Positions 15,740 through 24,452 of a DNA stretch of 64,000 bases are shown here, piece after piece. Within the stretch, counting starts at the first letter, position 1; each line of letters starts with the position of its first letter. Position numbers and translations under genes: made by a program. The notes beneath the pieces were generated by a model. The model did not search any database and was not told where the DNA came from. It saw only the letters and a list, made by a program, of their open reading frames with translations. Source of the stretch: Arthrobacter frigidicola (GTDB lineage Bacteria > Actinomycetota > Actinomycetes > Actinomycetales > Micrococcaceae); NCBI GenBank assembly GCA_003602285.1, contig QZVU01000004.1, forward strand, positions 62,001-126,000, in the 5' to 3' direction.

Positions 15740-16432
15740 TCAGACCATCCCGGACGGACGGATGCTCAGCGTCTCGATGGTCGCCTCCCGGGAGGCATCG
15801 GCGGCGAGCCGCACGGCCTTGGCCACCTGGGCCGGCTGGATCCAGGCCTCGGGGGAGTACTCCTTGCCCTCGAACCGGTGCAGTTCCTCCTGCATGTCGG
15901 TGGCCACCCGGCCCGGGTGGATCGAACTGACCCGCACCCCGTGCCGGCGCTCCTCCTCGCGGAGGGCATCGGTAAAGGCGCGCAGGGCGAACTTGGTGCC
16001 GCTGTAGGCAGCCGATCCGGCCCCCGAGGAGTAGCCGGAGCCTGAATTGATGGCAATGACCTGGCCGCGCGATGCGCGCAGGGCCGGCAGGAGCCGCCGG
16101 GTCAGGCCGACCACGGCGAAGAGGTTGACCGCGAAGCTTTCCTGCCACGCGTCGTCGGGAAGGTCTGCGATGGCGCCCACCCGCAGGACGCCTGCCGAGT
16201 GCACGAGCAGGTCGAGCCGCCCGATGGCCGCGCAGGCCAGCTCCACCTCCCCTGGATGCTGAAGATCCGCGGCGAAGATGCCTGCGGAGGGAAGGCCGGC
16301 GGCCAGTTCCGTCAGGGCGCGGGAGTCGCGCCCGCCCAGCAGGAGGTGGTGGGTAGGGGCGAGTTCGGCGGCGATGGCGCGGCCAATGCCGCGGGAGGCG
16401 CCCGTGACGAGGGCGACGGGGAGTTCGGTCAT
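15740..16432 (-). CDS. Short-chain dehydrogenase/reductase
   Basis: 230 residues. The nucleotide motif TGASRGIGRA is at residues 10-19, HSAGVLRVG near 84, the catalytic SGSGYSSG serine region precedes Tyr-x3-Lys in AYSGTKFALRAF, and IHPGRVATDM follows. This is a typical NADP(H) SDR of the YdfG-like general group; the substrate is unknown. The ATG at 16432 leaves the Rossmann motif at the proper distance. The gene stands alone. Confidence 0.85.
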   Translation of the reverse strand: MTELPVALVTGASRGIGRAIAAELAPTHHLLLGGRDSRALTELAAGLPSAGIFAADLQHPGEVELACAAIGRLDLLVHSAGVLRVGAIADLPDDAWQESFAVNLFAVVGLTRRLLPALRASRGQVIAINSGSGYSSGAGSAAYSGTKFALRAFTDALREEERRHGVRVSSIHPGRVATDMQEELHRFEGKEYSPEAWIQPAQVAKAVRLAADASREATIETLSIRPSGMV

Positions 16433-16537
16433 TGAGCCACAATAACAATCCGGCGCCAACCTGCCAGGCGGCAGATCCTTCCTTTCGGGTCGGCGATACC
16501 ATAATTGCACCTATTCCGCCACCTTGGATGGTGTGTA

Positions 16538-17092
16538 ATGAAAAATCTCAAGAAGAAATCGTCCTCCGCGCTTGCAGTGCTTGCACTCGCGGCGGGGCTG
16601 GGGATCGCGGCTCCCGGGCCGGCGTCGGCTGCCTACTGCGGCATCACTTGGGGTTCACTGCCCAAGACGGCCGCTGCTCAACCGACGGCGCCGATCACGA
16701 ACGTGCGTGCCGGCCGGCACGCGTGCTTTGACCGGATGGTGATCGACCTGCGCGGGGAGCGGGTCGGCTACGACGTCCGCTATGCCCGGAGCGTCCATGC
16801 GCCCGGGTCCGGTGCGCACGTACCGCTCCGCGGTGCGGCGGACCTCTCGATCCGCGTCAAGGCTCCCGCCTATGACGCCCGTGGTAATGCAACCTACCGG
16901 CCCTTCAACCGCAGTGATGTGGTGAGCACGGCCGGGTACAGCACCTTCCGGCAGATCGCCTACGTGGGCAGCTTCGAAGGGGAGACCACCTTCGGGCTGG
17001 GCGTGCGCGCCCGGCTTCCCTACCGCGTGTTCACCCTTGACACGCCGGGGACCGGCTCACGGCTCGTGGTCGACGTGGCCCACCGGTGGTAG
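16538..17092 (+). CDS. Secreted AMIN-like domain protein
   Basis: 184 residues. Lys-rich n-region, hydrophobic core (residues 12-25) and PASAA cleavage site form a Sec signal peptide. The mature part carries the AMIN-like pattern: ACFDRMVIDLRGERVGYDV, followed by repeated beta strands and a final SRLVVDVAHRW. AMIN-like domains bind cell-wall glycans or matrix, so it is likely an envelope-associated protein. A CATAAT -10 lies at 16500-16505; the ribosome site (GGATGG) is weak. Confidence 0.78.
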   Translation: MKNLKKKSSSALAVLALAAGLGIAAPGPASAAYCGITWGSLPKTAAAQPTAPITNVRAGRHACFDRMVIDLRGERVGYDVRYARSVHAPGSGAHVPLRGAADLSIRVKAPAYDARGNATYRPFNRSDVVSTAGYSTFRQIAYVGSFEGETTFGLGVRARLPYRVFTLDTPGTGSRLVVDVAHRW

Positions 17093-17164
17093 CACCAGTG
17101 GGCGGACGGGGGCGGTGATCCGCCTCCGGCTCCACCCGGGTGGCCCGGCCGGACCGGGCATCCA

Positions 17165-17210
17165 ACGGAGCCCGCAGCGGTGCCCGCACCCTGCGGGCTC
17201 CGTCATGTTT
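17165..17210 (+). terminator. Intrinsic terminator
   Basis: 13-base perfect arms ACGGAGCCCGCAG (17165-17177) and CTGCGGGCTCCGT (17191-17203) with a 13-base loop and a short T-containing tail. It ends the secreted AMIN-like gene. Confidence 0.75.
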
Positions 17211-17304
17211 CCCGACTCAGCGGCGCCGGGTGAGTCCGTCCCAGTATCGTTGAAGCCTGCCGGCCCGGGCCGGCGCTCAGCCCCTGGGAAGGAAACACGC
17301 ACGG

Positions 17305-18501
17305 ATGGATGTTCCGTTTTTCGTCTGGGTCGTCACGGTCATCGGGATTGTGGGTCTGCTGGCCTTCGACTTCTTCTTCCACGTCCGCAAGGCCCACACG
17401 CCGACCCTGCGGGAATCGGCGATCTGGTCCTCAATCTACGTCGGAATCGCCGTCGTTTTCGGGCTCGGCATCCTGGTCTTCGGCGGTCCCACCGCCGGCA
17501 CCGAGTACTTCGCCGGCTACATCACCGAAAAAGCGCTGTCCGTGGACAACCTGTTCGTGTTCCTGATCATCATGTCCAGTTTCCGCGTACCGCGGGCCGA
17601 CCAGCAGAAGGTGCTGCTGTTCGGCATCGTCTTCTCACTCATCGCCCGCACCGGCTTCATCTTCCTCGGCGCGGCGCTGATCAACTCGTTCGCCTGGGTG
17701 TTCTACATCTTCGGACTGATCCTGCTCCTCACCGCCGGAAACCTGCTGAAGCCCGGCGGGCACGACGACGACACCGAGCCGGCGATGGTGCGCCTGGCCC
17801 GCCGTTTCCTCCCGGCGTCGAAGCACTACGACGGCGACAAGCTGTTCACCGTCGAGAACGGCAAGCGGGTCCTGACCCCGATGCTGCTGGTCATGATCGC
17901 CATCGGCGGAACGGACATCCTGTTCGCCCTTGACTCCATCCCGGCGATCTTCGGGCTCACGCAGAACGTGTTCATCGTCTTCACCGCCACCGCGTTCTCC
18001 CTGATGGGCCTGCGCCAGCTGTTCTTCCTCATCGACGGGCTGCTTGACCGCCTGATCTACCTTTCCTACGGCCTGGCCGTGATCCTCGGGTTCATCGGCG
18101 TCAAGCTGATCCTGCACGCGCTGCACGAGAACAACCTCCCCTTCATCAACGACGGCGAGGAGGTGCCCGTGGTGGAGGTCAGCACCGGGGTCTCCCTCGG
18201 CGTCATCCTCGGGGTCCTCCTGGTGACGGTCCTGGCCTCGGTCTACAGCCCCAAGGGCAAGGCCAAGAACGCCGTCTCGGGCGCCCGGCGCCATGCCACC
18301 GACTACCTCGACCTCAACTACGAGACCGACATTGTTGAGCGCGAACGGATCTATGCGAAGCTGTGCGCCGAGGAGGCGGACCTCAAACGGCTCCCGGAGA
18401 AGTACAAGCGCCTGATCCGAAATGAGACCGAGTTCCTCGAACTCATCGGCAGGGCACACGCCGAGCACGACAAGGCCCTCGCCCGCGAGCCCGGCCGCTA
18501 G
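17305..18501 (+). CDS. TerC-family integral membrane protein
   Basis: 398 residues with about nine membrane segments. The family motif 'YITEKALSVDNLFVFLIIMSSF' holds the paired acidic residues, repeated as GGTDILFALDSIPAIFG in the second half. TerC proteins (TerC/Alx/YkoY) are now tied to manganese export and to metallation of secreted proteins; tellurite resistance is the historic name. A C-terminal cytosolic tail of about 90 residues is charged and longer than in E. coli. AAGGAAA lies upstream of the ATG. The leader does not show the yybP-ykoY manganese riboswitch found before some homologues. Confidence 0.88.
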   Translation: MDVPFFVWVVTVIGIVGLLAFDFFFHVRKAHTPTLRESAIWSSIYVGIAVVFGLGILVFGGPTAGTEYFAGYITEKALSVDNLFVFLIIMSSFRVPRADQQKVLLFGIVFSLIARTGFIFLGAALINSFAWVFYIFGLILLLTAGNLLKPGGHDDDTEPAMVRLARRFLPASKHYDGDKLFTVENGKRVLTPMLLVMIAIGGTDILFALDSIPAIFGLTQNVFIVFTATAFSLMGLRQLFFLIDGLLDRLIYLSYGLAVILGFIGVKLILHALHENNLPFINDGEEVPVVEVSTGVSLGVILGVLLVTVLASVYSPKGKAKNAVSGARRHATDYLDLNYETDIVERERIYAKLCAEEADLKRLPEKYKRLIRNETEFLELIGRAHAEHDKALAREPGR

Positions 18502-18592
18502 CGGTACCCGCCGGGCGGTGCGGGACGGCGCGCCGGTCCTCGATGCGCCTCCACCGGTTGCGGGCGGCCCGCCGGCGCGGCACCATCGGGAC

Positions 18593-18931
18593 ATGACCAA
18601 ATACCTCATCTCCTTCCCGAGCGAAGCCATGGTGGTCAGCGCCGAGGATTTCCCGATCGTCTCCGCCGAGTCCCACGCCCTGATCCAGGAGGCAAAGGAT
18701 GCCGGAGTCTACGTCTTCGGCGGGGGGATCAACGAGCAGGTAGACCCCGTGCTGGTCTCCGCCGACGGCTCGGTGGGCACCGAACTCTATCCGGGCTCTC
18801 AGCTCACGGGCGGGTTCCTCGTGCTTGAACTGCCGACGCGCGGAGACGCGCTCGAGTGGGCTCGAAGGATCGCGGTGGTCTGCCGTTGCCCGCAGGAGCT
18901 CCGCGAGTTCGGGTATGACCCGGAGAGCTAG
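18593..18931 (+). CDS. YCII/DGPF-domain protein
   Basis: 112 residues of the YciI-like DGPF family: MTKYLISFPSEAM at the start, YVFGGGINEQVDPVLVSADG in the middle and a late ALEWARRIAVVCRCPQELRE segment. These ferredoxin-fold proteins are often paired with ECF sigma factors but here the gene is alone. Function unknown. Confidence 0.78.
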   Translation: MTKYLISFPSEAMVVSAEDFPIVSAESHALIQEAKDAGVYVFGGGINEQVDPVLVSADGSVGTELYPGSQLTGGFLVLELPTRGDALEWARRIAVVCRCPQELREFGYDPES

Positions 18932-18965
18932 CCGGACCCCGCGCTCGGAGGTACCCCGGAGCGGC

Positions 18966-20609
18966 TCAGGCGGGGCGGACCCGCACCTGGCCGCCGTCGA
19001 CCTCCCACCGGGTTTCAAGGCGGACGTTCTCCAGCAGCCTGCGGTCGTGTGAGACAAGGAGAAGGGCCCCGGTGTAGCCCTCGAGGGCCGATTCGAGCTG
19101 TTCGATGGCCGGAAGGTCGAGGTGGTTCGTCGGTTCGTCGAGGACCAGGAGGTTGACCCCGCGGGCCTGAAGCAGCGCCAGCCCCGCCCGGGTCCGTTCC
19201 CCGGGCGAGAGCGAGCCCACCCGGGCCCCGGTCTGGTCCGCCTTCAGGCCGAACTTCGCCAGGAGGGTCCGCACCTCGGCCTGGCTCAGCTGCGGCATGA
19301 GGCGTTCGAACGCGTCCCCCAGGGGAGCCTCCTCGTCCAGCAGGCGGCGGGCCTGGTCGATCTCGCCCACGGCCACGCTGGCGCCCAGGGCCGCCGTGCC
19401 CTCCGCGGGGGCCTCGTGGCCGAGCAGGAGGCGAAGCAGCGTCGATTTCCCGGCCCCGTTGGGGCCCGTGATGCCGATGCGCTCGCCGCCGTTGACCTGC
19501 AGGGACACCGGACCGAGCGTGAAGGCGCCCCGCCGGACGGTCGCCTGGTTCAGGGTCGCCGCAACCGAACTGGACCGCGGGGCGGCGCCGATGCTGAATT
19601 GGAGCTGCCACTCCTTGCGGGGTTCCTCCACCTCATCGAGGCGGGCGATGCGCGACTCCATCTGCCGGACCTTCTGGGCCTGCTTCTCGGAGGACTCCAT
19701 GCTGGCCCGGCGGCGGATCTTGTCATTGTCGGGGTTCTTCTTCATGGCGTTGCGCACCCCCTGGGAGCTCCACTCCCGCTGGGTCCGGGCCCGGGCCAGG
19801 AGGTCCGACTTCCGGTCGGCGAACTCCTCGTAGGCCTCCCGGGCGTGGCGCCGGGCCACCGCCCGTTCCTCGAGGAAGGCGTCGTACCCGCCGTCGTACA
19901 CTGCCACCTGGTTCTGAGCCAGATCGAGTTCGACGACCGTGGTGACGCAGCGGGCCAGGAATTCGCGGTCGTGGGAGACGAGCACCACCCCGCCGCGGAG
20001 GTTCTGGATGAATGACTCGAGGCGGGCCAGGCCGTCGAGGTCAAGGTCGTTGGTCGGCTCATCGAGTAGCACCAGGTCAAAGCGGCTGAGCAGCAGCGCC
20101 GCCAGGGCGACGCGGGCAAGCTGGCCGCCCGACAGGGAGGTCATCAGGGCATCCGGGGCCACACCCACCGCGAGGTCGGCCAGCACCGGCGGGATGCGCT
20201 CCTCGAGGTCCGCTGCGCCGGAAGCCAGCCAGTGATCGAGCGCGGACGCATAGGTGTCCTCCGCCTGGCGGGTCCCCGATCCCAGCGCCTCCGCCGCCTG
20301 CTCCATGGCCGCCGTCGCGGCAGTCGCCCCGGTCCGGCGGGCCAGATAGGCCGCGACGGTTTCCCCGGCGATCCGCTCGTGCTCCTGGGGCAGCCAGCCG
20401 ACGAACGCGTCCGCGGGGGCCGTGCGCACCGAACCGGCGGCGGGAACGTCGGCGCCGGCCAGCAGCCGCAGCAGCGTCGACTTCCCCGCGCCATTCGCCC
20501 CGACCACCCCGACGACCTCCCCCGGAGACACCGTGAGGTCGAGGTCGGTGAACAGGATTCGGTGGCCGTGGCCGCCGGCGAGGGACTTGGCCACGAGTGT
20601 TGCAGTCAT
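18966..20609 (-). CDS. ABC-F family ATPase
   Basis: 547 residues with two ABC domains and no membrane segments. Walker A motifs are GANGAGKST and GPNGAGKST, signatures are LSGGQ and LSPGE, and Walker B sequences are LLDEPTND and VLDEPTNH. The linker between the domains (residues about 225-310) is charged and helical, as in ribosome-acting ABC-F proteins. Such proteins act on the ribosome E-site, either as translation factors (Uup/EttA) or as antibiotic-resistance protectors. Which of these applies cannot be told from sequence. The second signature, LSPGE, departs from the consensus. Confidence 0.9.
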   Translation of the reverse strand: MTATLVAKSLAGGHGHRILFTDLDLTVSPGEVVGVVGANGAGKSTLLRLLAGADVPAAGSVRTAPADAFVGWLPQEHERIAGETVAAYLARRTGATAATAAMEQAAEALGSGTRQAEDTYASALDHWLASGAADLEERIPPVLADLAVGVAPDALMTSLSGGQLARVALAALLLSRFDLVLLDEPTNDLDLDGLARLESFIQNLRGGVVLVSHDREFLARCVTTVVELDLAQNQVAVYDGGYDAFLEERAVARRHAREAYEEFADRKSDLLARARTQREWSSQGVRNAMKKNPDNDKIRRRASMESSEKQAQKVRQMESRIARLDEVEEPRKEWQLQFSIGAAPRSSSVAATLNQATVRRGAFTLGPVSLQVNGGERIGITGPNGAGKSTLLRLLLGHEAPAEGTAALGASVAVGEIDQARRLLDEEAPLGDAFERLMPQLSQAEVRTLLAKFGLKADQTGARVGSLSPGERTRAGLALLQARGVNLLVLDEPTNHLDLPAIEQLESALEGYTGALLLVSHDRRLLENVRLETRWEVDGGQVRVRPA

Positions 20610-20713
20610 GGTTCCAGTCTAGGAGGCCCGGCGCCCCGGGCCCGCCGGTCCGGCGGGATGCCGTGCCCGGCTAGGATGGGCGGAACCCGATCACCCACGC
20701 CGCGGGAGGACCC

Positions 20714-21688
20714 ATGAAGACCATCTACGCGCTCCACGAGAATCCCGAGTGGTTTCCGCCCTTCGCCCGGGCGTTCGAGCAGGAGGGCGTCGAGGTGGTG
20801 GAGTGGGTGCTCACCGATGGAGTGCTCGACCTGGACGGTGTGCCGCCCGAGGGCATTTTCTGGTCCCGGATCAGCGCTTCGGCCCACACCCGCAGCCATG
20901 GCCTGTCCAAGGACTATGCCCGCGCGGTGCTGTCCTGGCTCGAGGCCTCCGGCCGCCGGACGGTCAACGGGCGGCGGGTGCTCGAGCTGGAGATGAGCAA
21001 GGTAGACCAGCTCACGGCGCTTCGGGCCGCCGGGATCGACACGCCCCGCACGGTGGCAGCCATCGGACGGCGGCGCATCCTCGAAGCGGCGGAGGGCTTC
21101 GAGGCGCCGTTCATCCTCAAACACAACCAGGGCGGGAAAGGCCTGGGGGTGCGGAAGTTCGACTCCCACGCGGAACTGGCCGACTACGTCGCGTCCGCGG
21201 ATTTCGAGGAGCCCCAGGACGGAATCACCCTGGTGCAGGAATACCTGCAGGCCGCCGAGCCCTTCATCACCCGCGTCGAGCTCGTCGGCGGGCGCTTCAT
21301 CTATGCGATCAAGGCCGACACCGCGCGCGGCGGGTTCCAGCTCTGCCCCGCCGATGCCTGCGCCATCGACCCGGTGACGGGCCGGCCGATTATGCCGCCG
21401 GGGGCCACCATCGCGCCGGAACCCGGCCAGCAGCTGTTTTCCCTAAGGGAGGGGTTCGACTCCCCGATCATCACCGCGTACTCCGACTTCGCCCGGCGGA
21501 ACCACCTTGAGGTGTGCGGCATCGAGTTCATCGAGACCGTCGACGGGCGGGTGGTGACCTACGACGTCAACACGAACACCAACTACAACGCCGTGGTGGA
21601 GGCCGGGGCGCCGCTGTCGGCTCCGCGGGAGCTCGTCCGCTACCTCGCCCGGCTCGCCGACCCGGACAGGCAGCCGGCACCGGCCTAG
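20714..21688 (+). CDS. ATP-grasp ligase (RimK/glutathione-synthetase-like)
   Basis: 324 residues. The ATP-grasp signs are FILKHNQGGKGLGVRKF (phosphate-binding loop, residues 135-151), LVQEYLQ, and the metal-binding ending VTYDVNTNTNYN near residue 287. The enzyme should join a carboxylate to an amine or thiol through an acyl phosphate. The N-terminal half resembles RimK/alpha-L-glutamate ligases. The substrate is unknown. GGGAGGACCC precedes the ATG, and TAGGAT at 20672 is a possible -10. It is followed 32 bases later by a ChaB-like gene and may be co-transcribed with it. Confidence 0.8.
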   Translation: MKTIYALHENPEWFPPFARAFEQEGVEVVEWVLTDGVLDLDGVPPEGIFWSRISASAHTRSHGLSKDYARAVLSWLEASGRRTVNGRRVLELEMSKVDQLTALRAAGIDTPRTVAAIGRRRILEAAEGFEAPFILKHNQGGKGLGVRKFDSHAELADYVASADFEEPQDGITLVQEYLQAAEPFITRVELVGGRFIYAIKADTARGGFQLCPADACAIDPVTGRPIMPPGATIAPEPGQQLFSLREGFDSPIITAYSDFARRNHLEVCGIEFIETVDGRVVTYDVNTNTNYNAVVEAGAPLSAPRELVRYLARLADPDRQPAPA

Positions 21689-21720
21689 GATTAAGGTACG
21701 CACCCGGAGGAGGGACGCCG

Positions 21721-22152
21721 ATGGCAGGAGACAAGGGGAAACGAAGGGTCACGAAGGACGAGCTGCCCAGCACGCTGCAGCGCTCGGGCGGTGCCGCCCA
21801 GGCCACGTTCGCCCGGACGCTGGAGTCAGCCGAGGAGCAGTACGGCGACGGTGAGCGGGCGCACCGCACCGCGTTCGCGGCGCTGAAGCACACCCACGAG
21901 AAAGTGGGCGATCACTGGGAGCCGAAGGAGAAGAACGGCCCCTCCGATGCCCGGGCGGAGGGCGGTGGCGACTCCTCCCGCGACACGGCCGGCGGGGTCG
22001 ACGCGAACGCCTCCAAGGCCCACCTCTACGATCTGGCGAAGCGGCTCGGCGTGCCGGGCCGGTCCACCATGACGAAGGAGGAACTCGTCGACGCGCTGCA
22101 GAAGGCGAACGACGCCTCCACCCGCAGGGCCCGGGGGTCTGGGGCGCGCTGA
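21721..22152 (+). CDS. ChaB-domain protein with C-terminal Rho/SAP-like motif
   Basis: 143 residues. Residues 8-70 match ChaB: ELPSTLQRSGGAAQATFARTL followed by AFAALKHTHEKVGDHW. A Gly/Asp/Ser-rich linker leads to a helix-extension-helix, ASKAHLYDLAKRLGVPGRST, of the Rho N-terminal/SAP type, which suggests nucleic-acid binding. ChaB was first linked to cation transport regulation, but the function is unproven. GGAGGAGGGA is the ribosome site. Confidence 0.8.
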   Translation: MAGDKGKRRVTKDELPSTLQRSGGAAQATFARTLESAEEQYGDGERAHRTAFAALKHTHEKVGDHWEPKEKNGPSDARAEGGGDSSRDTAGGVDANASKAHLYDLAKRLGVPGRSTMTKEELVDALQKANDASTRRARGSGAR

Positions 22153-22182
22153 CGGCGCGCGGACCGGCGCCGCCGCGCCGTC
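22151..22182. terminator. Hairpin between convergent genes
   Basis: GACGGCGCG and CGCGCCGTC are perfect 9-base arms around a 14-base GC-rich loop, placed right at the stop of the ChaB-like gene and before the end of the opposing PRC-barrel gene. Confidence 0.55.
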
Positions 22183-22193
22183 AGCGGCGGCCG

Positions 22194-22499
22194 CTACAGC
22201 CCGTAATAGTCGCCCAGCAGGCGTTCCTCTTCGACGGAAAGCTCCTTGTCGCCGGCCACGTCGGGGGCGTCGCTGATCATGTCCCGGGTCCACCCGAGAT
22301 GGAGGTCGCCTCCCTCGAACCGCGAGCGGGCCAGCGGAACGAAGTGCTCCCGGGTGTTCAGCAGGCCCAGCGAGACGGTGACCCAGCCCGGAGCTCCCGA
22401 GGACTTCTCGAGGTGGACCTCATTGACGACACCGAGTTTGGTGCCCTCGCTGTCCCACGCCGTCGCGTCCTGCAGTTCGTTGATATCAAGCTGGGCCAT
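22194..22499 (-). CDS. PRC-barrel domain protein
   Basis: 101 residues, all one PRC barrel: DATAWDSEGTKLGVVNEVHL followed by APGWVTVSLGLLNTREHFVPL. The acidic C-terminal tail ends ERLLGDYYGL. The ATG at 22499 is 8 bases after GGAG; a frame extension upstream has no ribosome site. PRC-barrel proteins in Actinobacteria are stress-linked and of unknown role. The gene is separate from the siderophore-binding gene that follows on the same strand. Confidence 0.85.
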   Translation of the reverse strand: MAQLDINELQDATAWDSEGTKLGVVNEVHLEKSSGAPGWVTVSLGLLNTREHFVPLARSRFEGGDLHLGWTRDMISDAPDVAGDKELSVEEERLLGDYYGL

Positions 22500-22574
22500 G
22501 GCTGCTCCGTTCGTTTCTACCATTTCAGCCCAGATCGCCGGGATGGGCAATGGCCCGTCCCGGCACTCCGGCGG

Positions 22575-23624
22575 CTATCCGGCGTTGTCGACCGCATCGC
22601 CCAGCAGCGGCAGGAACTTTTCAAGGGCCCAGGGCAGGCTCAGGGGGCTGGCCGCCGAGATGGAGAGGGTGAGGGTGTTGTCACTGTCGGCCACCAGCGC
22701 ACCCGACTTGACGGCCGGAATCTGGCCGAGCAGCGGGTCGGTGGCAATGGCGTCCTTCGTGGCTTCGTCAGGCACCCAGGTGACGAAGACGTCGGATTCG
22801 AGTTCGTTGGCCCGCTCGGCCGACCAGGGGATGAAGAATTCATCGGACCCCTCCGCGGCACTGCTGATGACCTCGGCCTCCTTCATGCCCAGCGAGGACA
22901 GGAACCGGGGGCGGTTGTCGTCGGCGGTGTAGAGGCTGACCTGCTCCGCTCCGGCGGGATCGAGGGTGCCGTAGATGAAGCTTTTCCCCTCAAGCTGCGG
23001 GTAGTCGGCCGCGGCGTCCTCGATGGCCTTCTCGGTGTTGGCGACGAGGTCCTCGGCCTGCTCGGAGAGGCCCAGTGCTTCGCCCACGAGGCGGGTCGAG
23101 TCCTGCCACGCCGTGCCATAGGCGGTCTCGGGGTAGGCAACGACCGGGGCGATGTCGCTCAGCGTGTCGTAGTCCTCCTGCGACAGCCCGGAATAGGCGG
23201 CGAGGATGACGTCGGGGTCGGTGGCCGCGATGTCATCGAAGGGCAGGCCGTCGGTCTCCGAGTACTGGACGGGGGCGTCCTCGCTGCCGATCGGGGCGCC
23301 GAGCTCGTCGAGCTTCGCGTCCTTCCACGGGGTTGATCCCTTGTCGTTCCCGCCGTAGGTGTCCGTGGGCATTCCCACCGGAACGACTCCAAGCGCGAGG
23401 GAGACATCCGCGTTCACCCAGGAGACCGTTGCCACCCGCTCGGGCTTTTCCTCAAGGACGGTCTCGCCGAGGGCGTGCTCGATGGTGACGGGGAACGCAT
23501 CCGCCGCCCCTGCCTCGTTCCCGCCGGAACCGGCCGATTCTCCCGAAGCGGGGCCGGTGGAGCAGGCCGAGACGGACAGGACGGCAGCGGCCGCCAGGAG
23601 GGCGCGCGTGCGGAGGGGGGCCAT
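22575..23624 (-). CDS. Iron-siderophore ABC transporter substrate-binding lipoprotein
   Basis: 349 residues. Residues 1-21 are a lipoprotein signal with lipobox LSVSAC (Cys21). The mature part is a FecB/FhuD-like class III binding protein: VTIEHALGETVLEEKPERVATVSW is the family opening, and DVILAAYSGLSQEDYDTLSDIAPVVAYPE is the clasp region. It should capture ferric siderophores outside the membrane for the FecCD-type permeases at 31.3-33.5 kb. An iron box lies over its promoter, and AAGGAG precedes the ATG. Confidence 0.9.
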   Translation of the reverse strand: MAPLRTRALLAAAAVLSVSACSTGPASGESAGSGGNEAGAADAFPVTIEHALGETVLEEKPERVATVSWVNADVSLALGVVPVGMPTDTYGGNDKGSTPWKDAKLDELGAPIGSEDAPVQYSETDGLPFDDIAATDPDVILAAYSGLSQEDYDTLSDIAPVVAYPETAYGTAWQDSTRLVGEALGLSEQAEDLVANTEKAIEDAAADYPQLEGKSFIYGTLDPAGAEQVSLYTADDNRPRFLSSLGMKEAEVISSAAEGSDEFFIPWSAERANELESDVFVTWVPDEATKDAIATDPLLGQIPAVKSGALVADSDNTLTLSISAASPLSLPWALEKFLPLLGDAVDNAG

Positions 23625-23675
23625 GGGGCTCCTTGACTTCTTGGTGACCCTTCGGGGTCTTTCGATCAGGACAGA

Positions 23676-23694
23676 AGTAAGGCTAGCCTAAGCT
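23676..23694 (-). promoter_or_regulatory. IdeR/DtxR-type iron box
   Basis: On the minus strand this reads AGCTTAGGCTAGCCTTACT, with a perfect AGGCTAGCCT core and arms close to the DtxR/IdeR consensus. TAGGCT inside it can serve as the -10 of the lipoprotein gene. The 14-base TAGGCTAGCCTTAC is identical to that before the permease operon at 31297-31310. Confidence 0.85.
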
Positions 23695-23757
23695 CAGCGG
23701 GCGGCGAAAATGCCCGGAAACTGAGCCCCCGGAACCAGCGGTGGTTTTCAGGTTCCG

Positions 23758-23988
23758 TCAGAAGAAGTTGGCGATATAACCGACGAAATACAAAAGGAAC
23801 AGCAGGACGATAATTCCGGTGACGGCCAGCCAGATCCTCGAGAACCCCTTCGAGGGCCCGGCCTCGCCGTGGCCCTGCTGGGCGCTGGTACTCGCCTCTC
23901 CGGGGGGAGTCTCCCCCGGGGGGACTCCCCCGCCGGGCTCCAGCCCGGTGAGGTTGTCGTCCTTCGGATCGGGATTCGCTGCGGACAT
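23758..23988 (-). CDS. Small tail-anchored membrane protein (DUF6480-like)
   Basis: 76 residues. The N-terminal 50 are hydrophilic with the repeated proline-glycine motif LEPGGGVPPGETPPGE, which I associate with the actinobacterial DUF6480 family. The C-terminal 25 residues form one membrane helix (IWLAVTGIIVLLFLLYFVGY). Function is unknown. GGAAAAA precedes the ATG at 23988. Confidence 0.72.
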   Translation of the reverse strand: MSAANPDPKDDNLTGLEPGGGVPPGETPPGEASTSAQQGHGEAGPSKGFSRIWLAVTGIIVLLFLLYFVGYIANFF

Positions 23989-24062
23989 CTTTTTCCTCCG
24001 GTTGACCAGCGGGTGGTGGTGCTCTTTAGCCTACCCCGATAAAGGTAAGTCTGCTTAGTTGT

Positions 24063-24335
24063 TCAGCCGGCGGGCTGCGCCGGTTCCTCCACGCGCTCCG
24101 TCTGCGCCTCCCGCTTCGGTGTCCACGACATGGTGATATTGACGCCGTCGTGCGTTTCCTTGACGAAAAGGTGAAGGTCCTCGCCCAGGAGCGCCTCGTG
24201 CTCGAAGTCGTCTCCGGCCTCCCGCGCCATATCGCCCAGACGGCAGATGGCCACGGCCATGGCGCGGCCCCAGTCCTGGGGGTGCTTGCTCGTCGATTCC
24301 TCGGTGGCGGTGAATTTCCTGCCGGTCGTGTTCAT
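24063..24335 (-). CDS. Hypothetical protein (90 aa)
   Basis: Not recognised. 90 residues, acidic, no membrane segment or signal; one Cys. The centre (DWGRAMAVAICRLGDMAREA) is helical and the second half has strand-like EDLHLFVKETHDGVNITMSW. A perfect palindrome TGGAAAGCGTTTCCA lies 44 bases upstream and may regulate it. Codon use matches its neighbours. Confidence 0.6.
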   Translation of the reverse strand: MNTTGRKFTATEESTSKHPQDWGRAMAVAICRLGDMAREAGDDFEHEALLGEDLHLFVKETHDGVNITMSWTPKREAQTERVEEPAQPAG

Positions 24336-24378
24336 GTCTCTCCCTGATCCGGAGGTGGAGAACGTGCCTTCCCTCAGG

Positions 24379-24393
24379 TGGAAAGCGTTTCCA
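24379..24393. promoter_or_regulatory. LacI/CcpA-like 15-base palindrome
   Basis: TGGAAAGCGTTTCCA is perfectly symmetric around GCG, resembling LacI-family operators and cre sites, and is AT-richer than its surroundings. It lies upstream of the 90-aa gene and after the end of the flavoprotein gene. The binding protein is unknown. Confidence 0.5.
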
Positions 24394-24452
24394 TTTTATC
24401 AGCGGCTTTCTCCGGGCGGCAGGAATCTGCCCGGTTGCGAAAAGTCAGCGTC

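Noticed and set aside
17210-17304. yybP-ykoY manganese riboswitch before the TerC gene
   Set aside because: The leader lacks the conserved GGGGAGUAG and metal-binding loop sequence; only a generic promoter-like stretch is seen.
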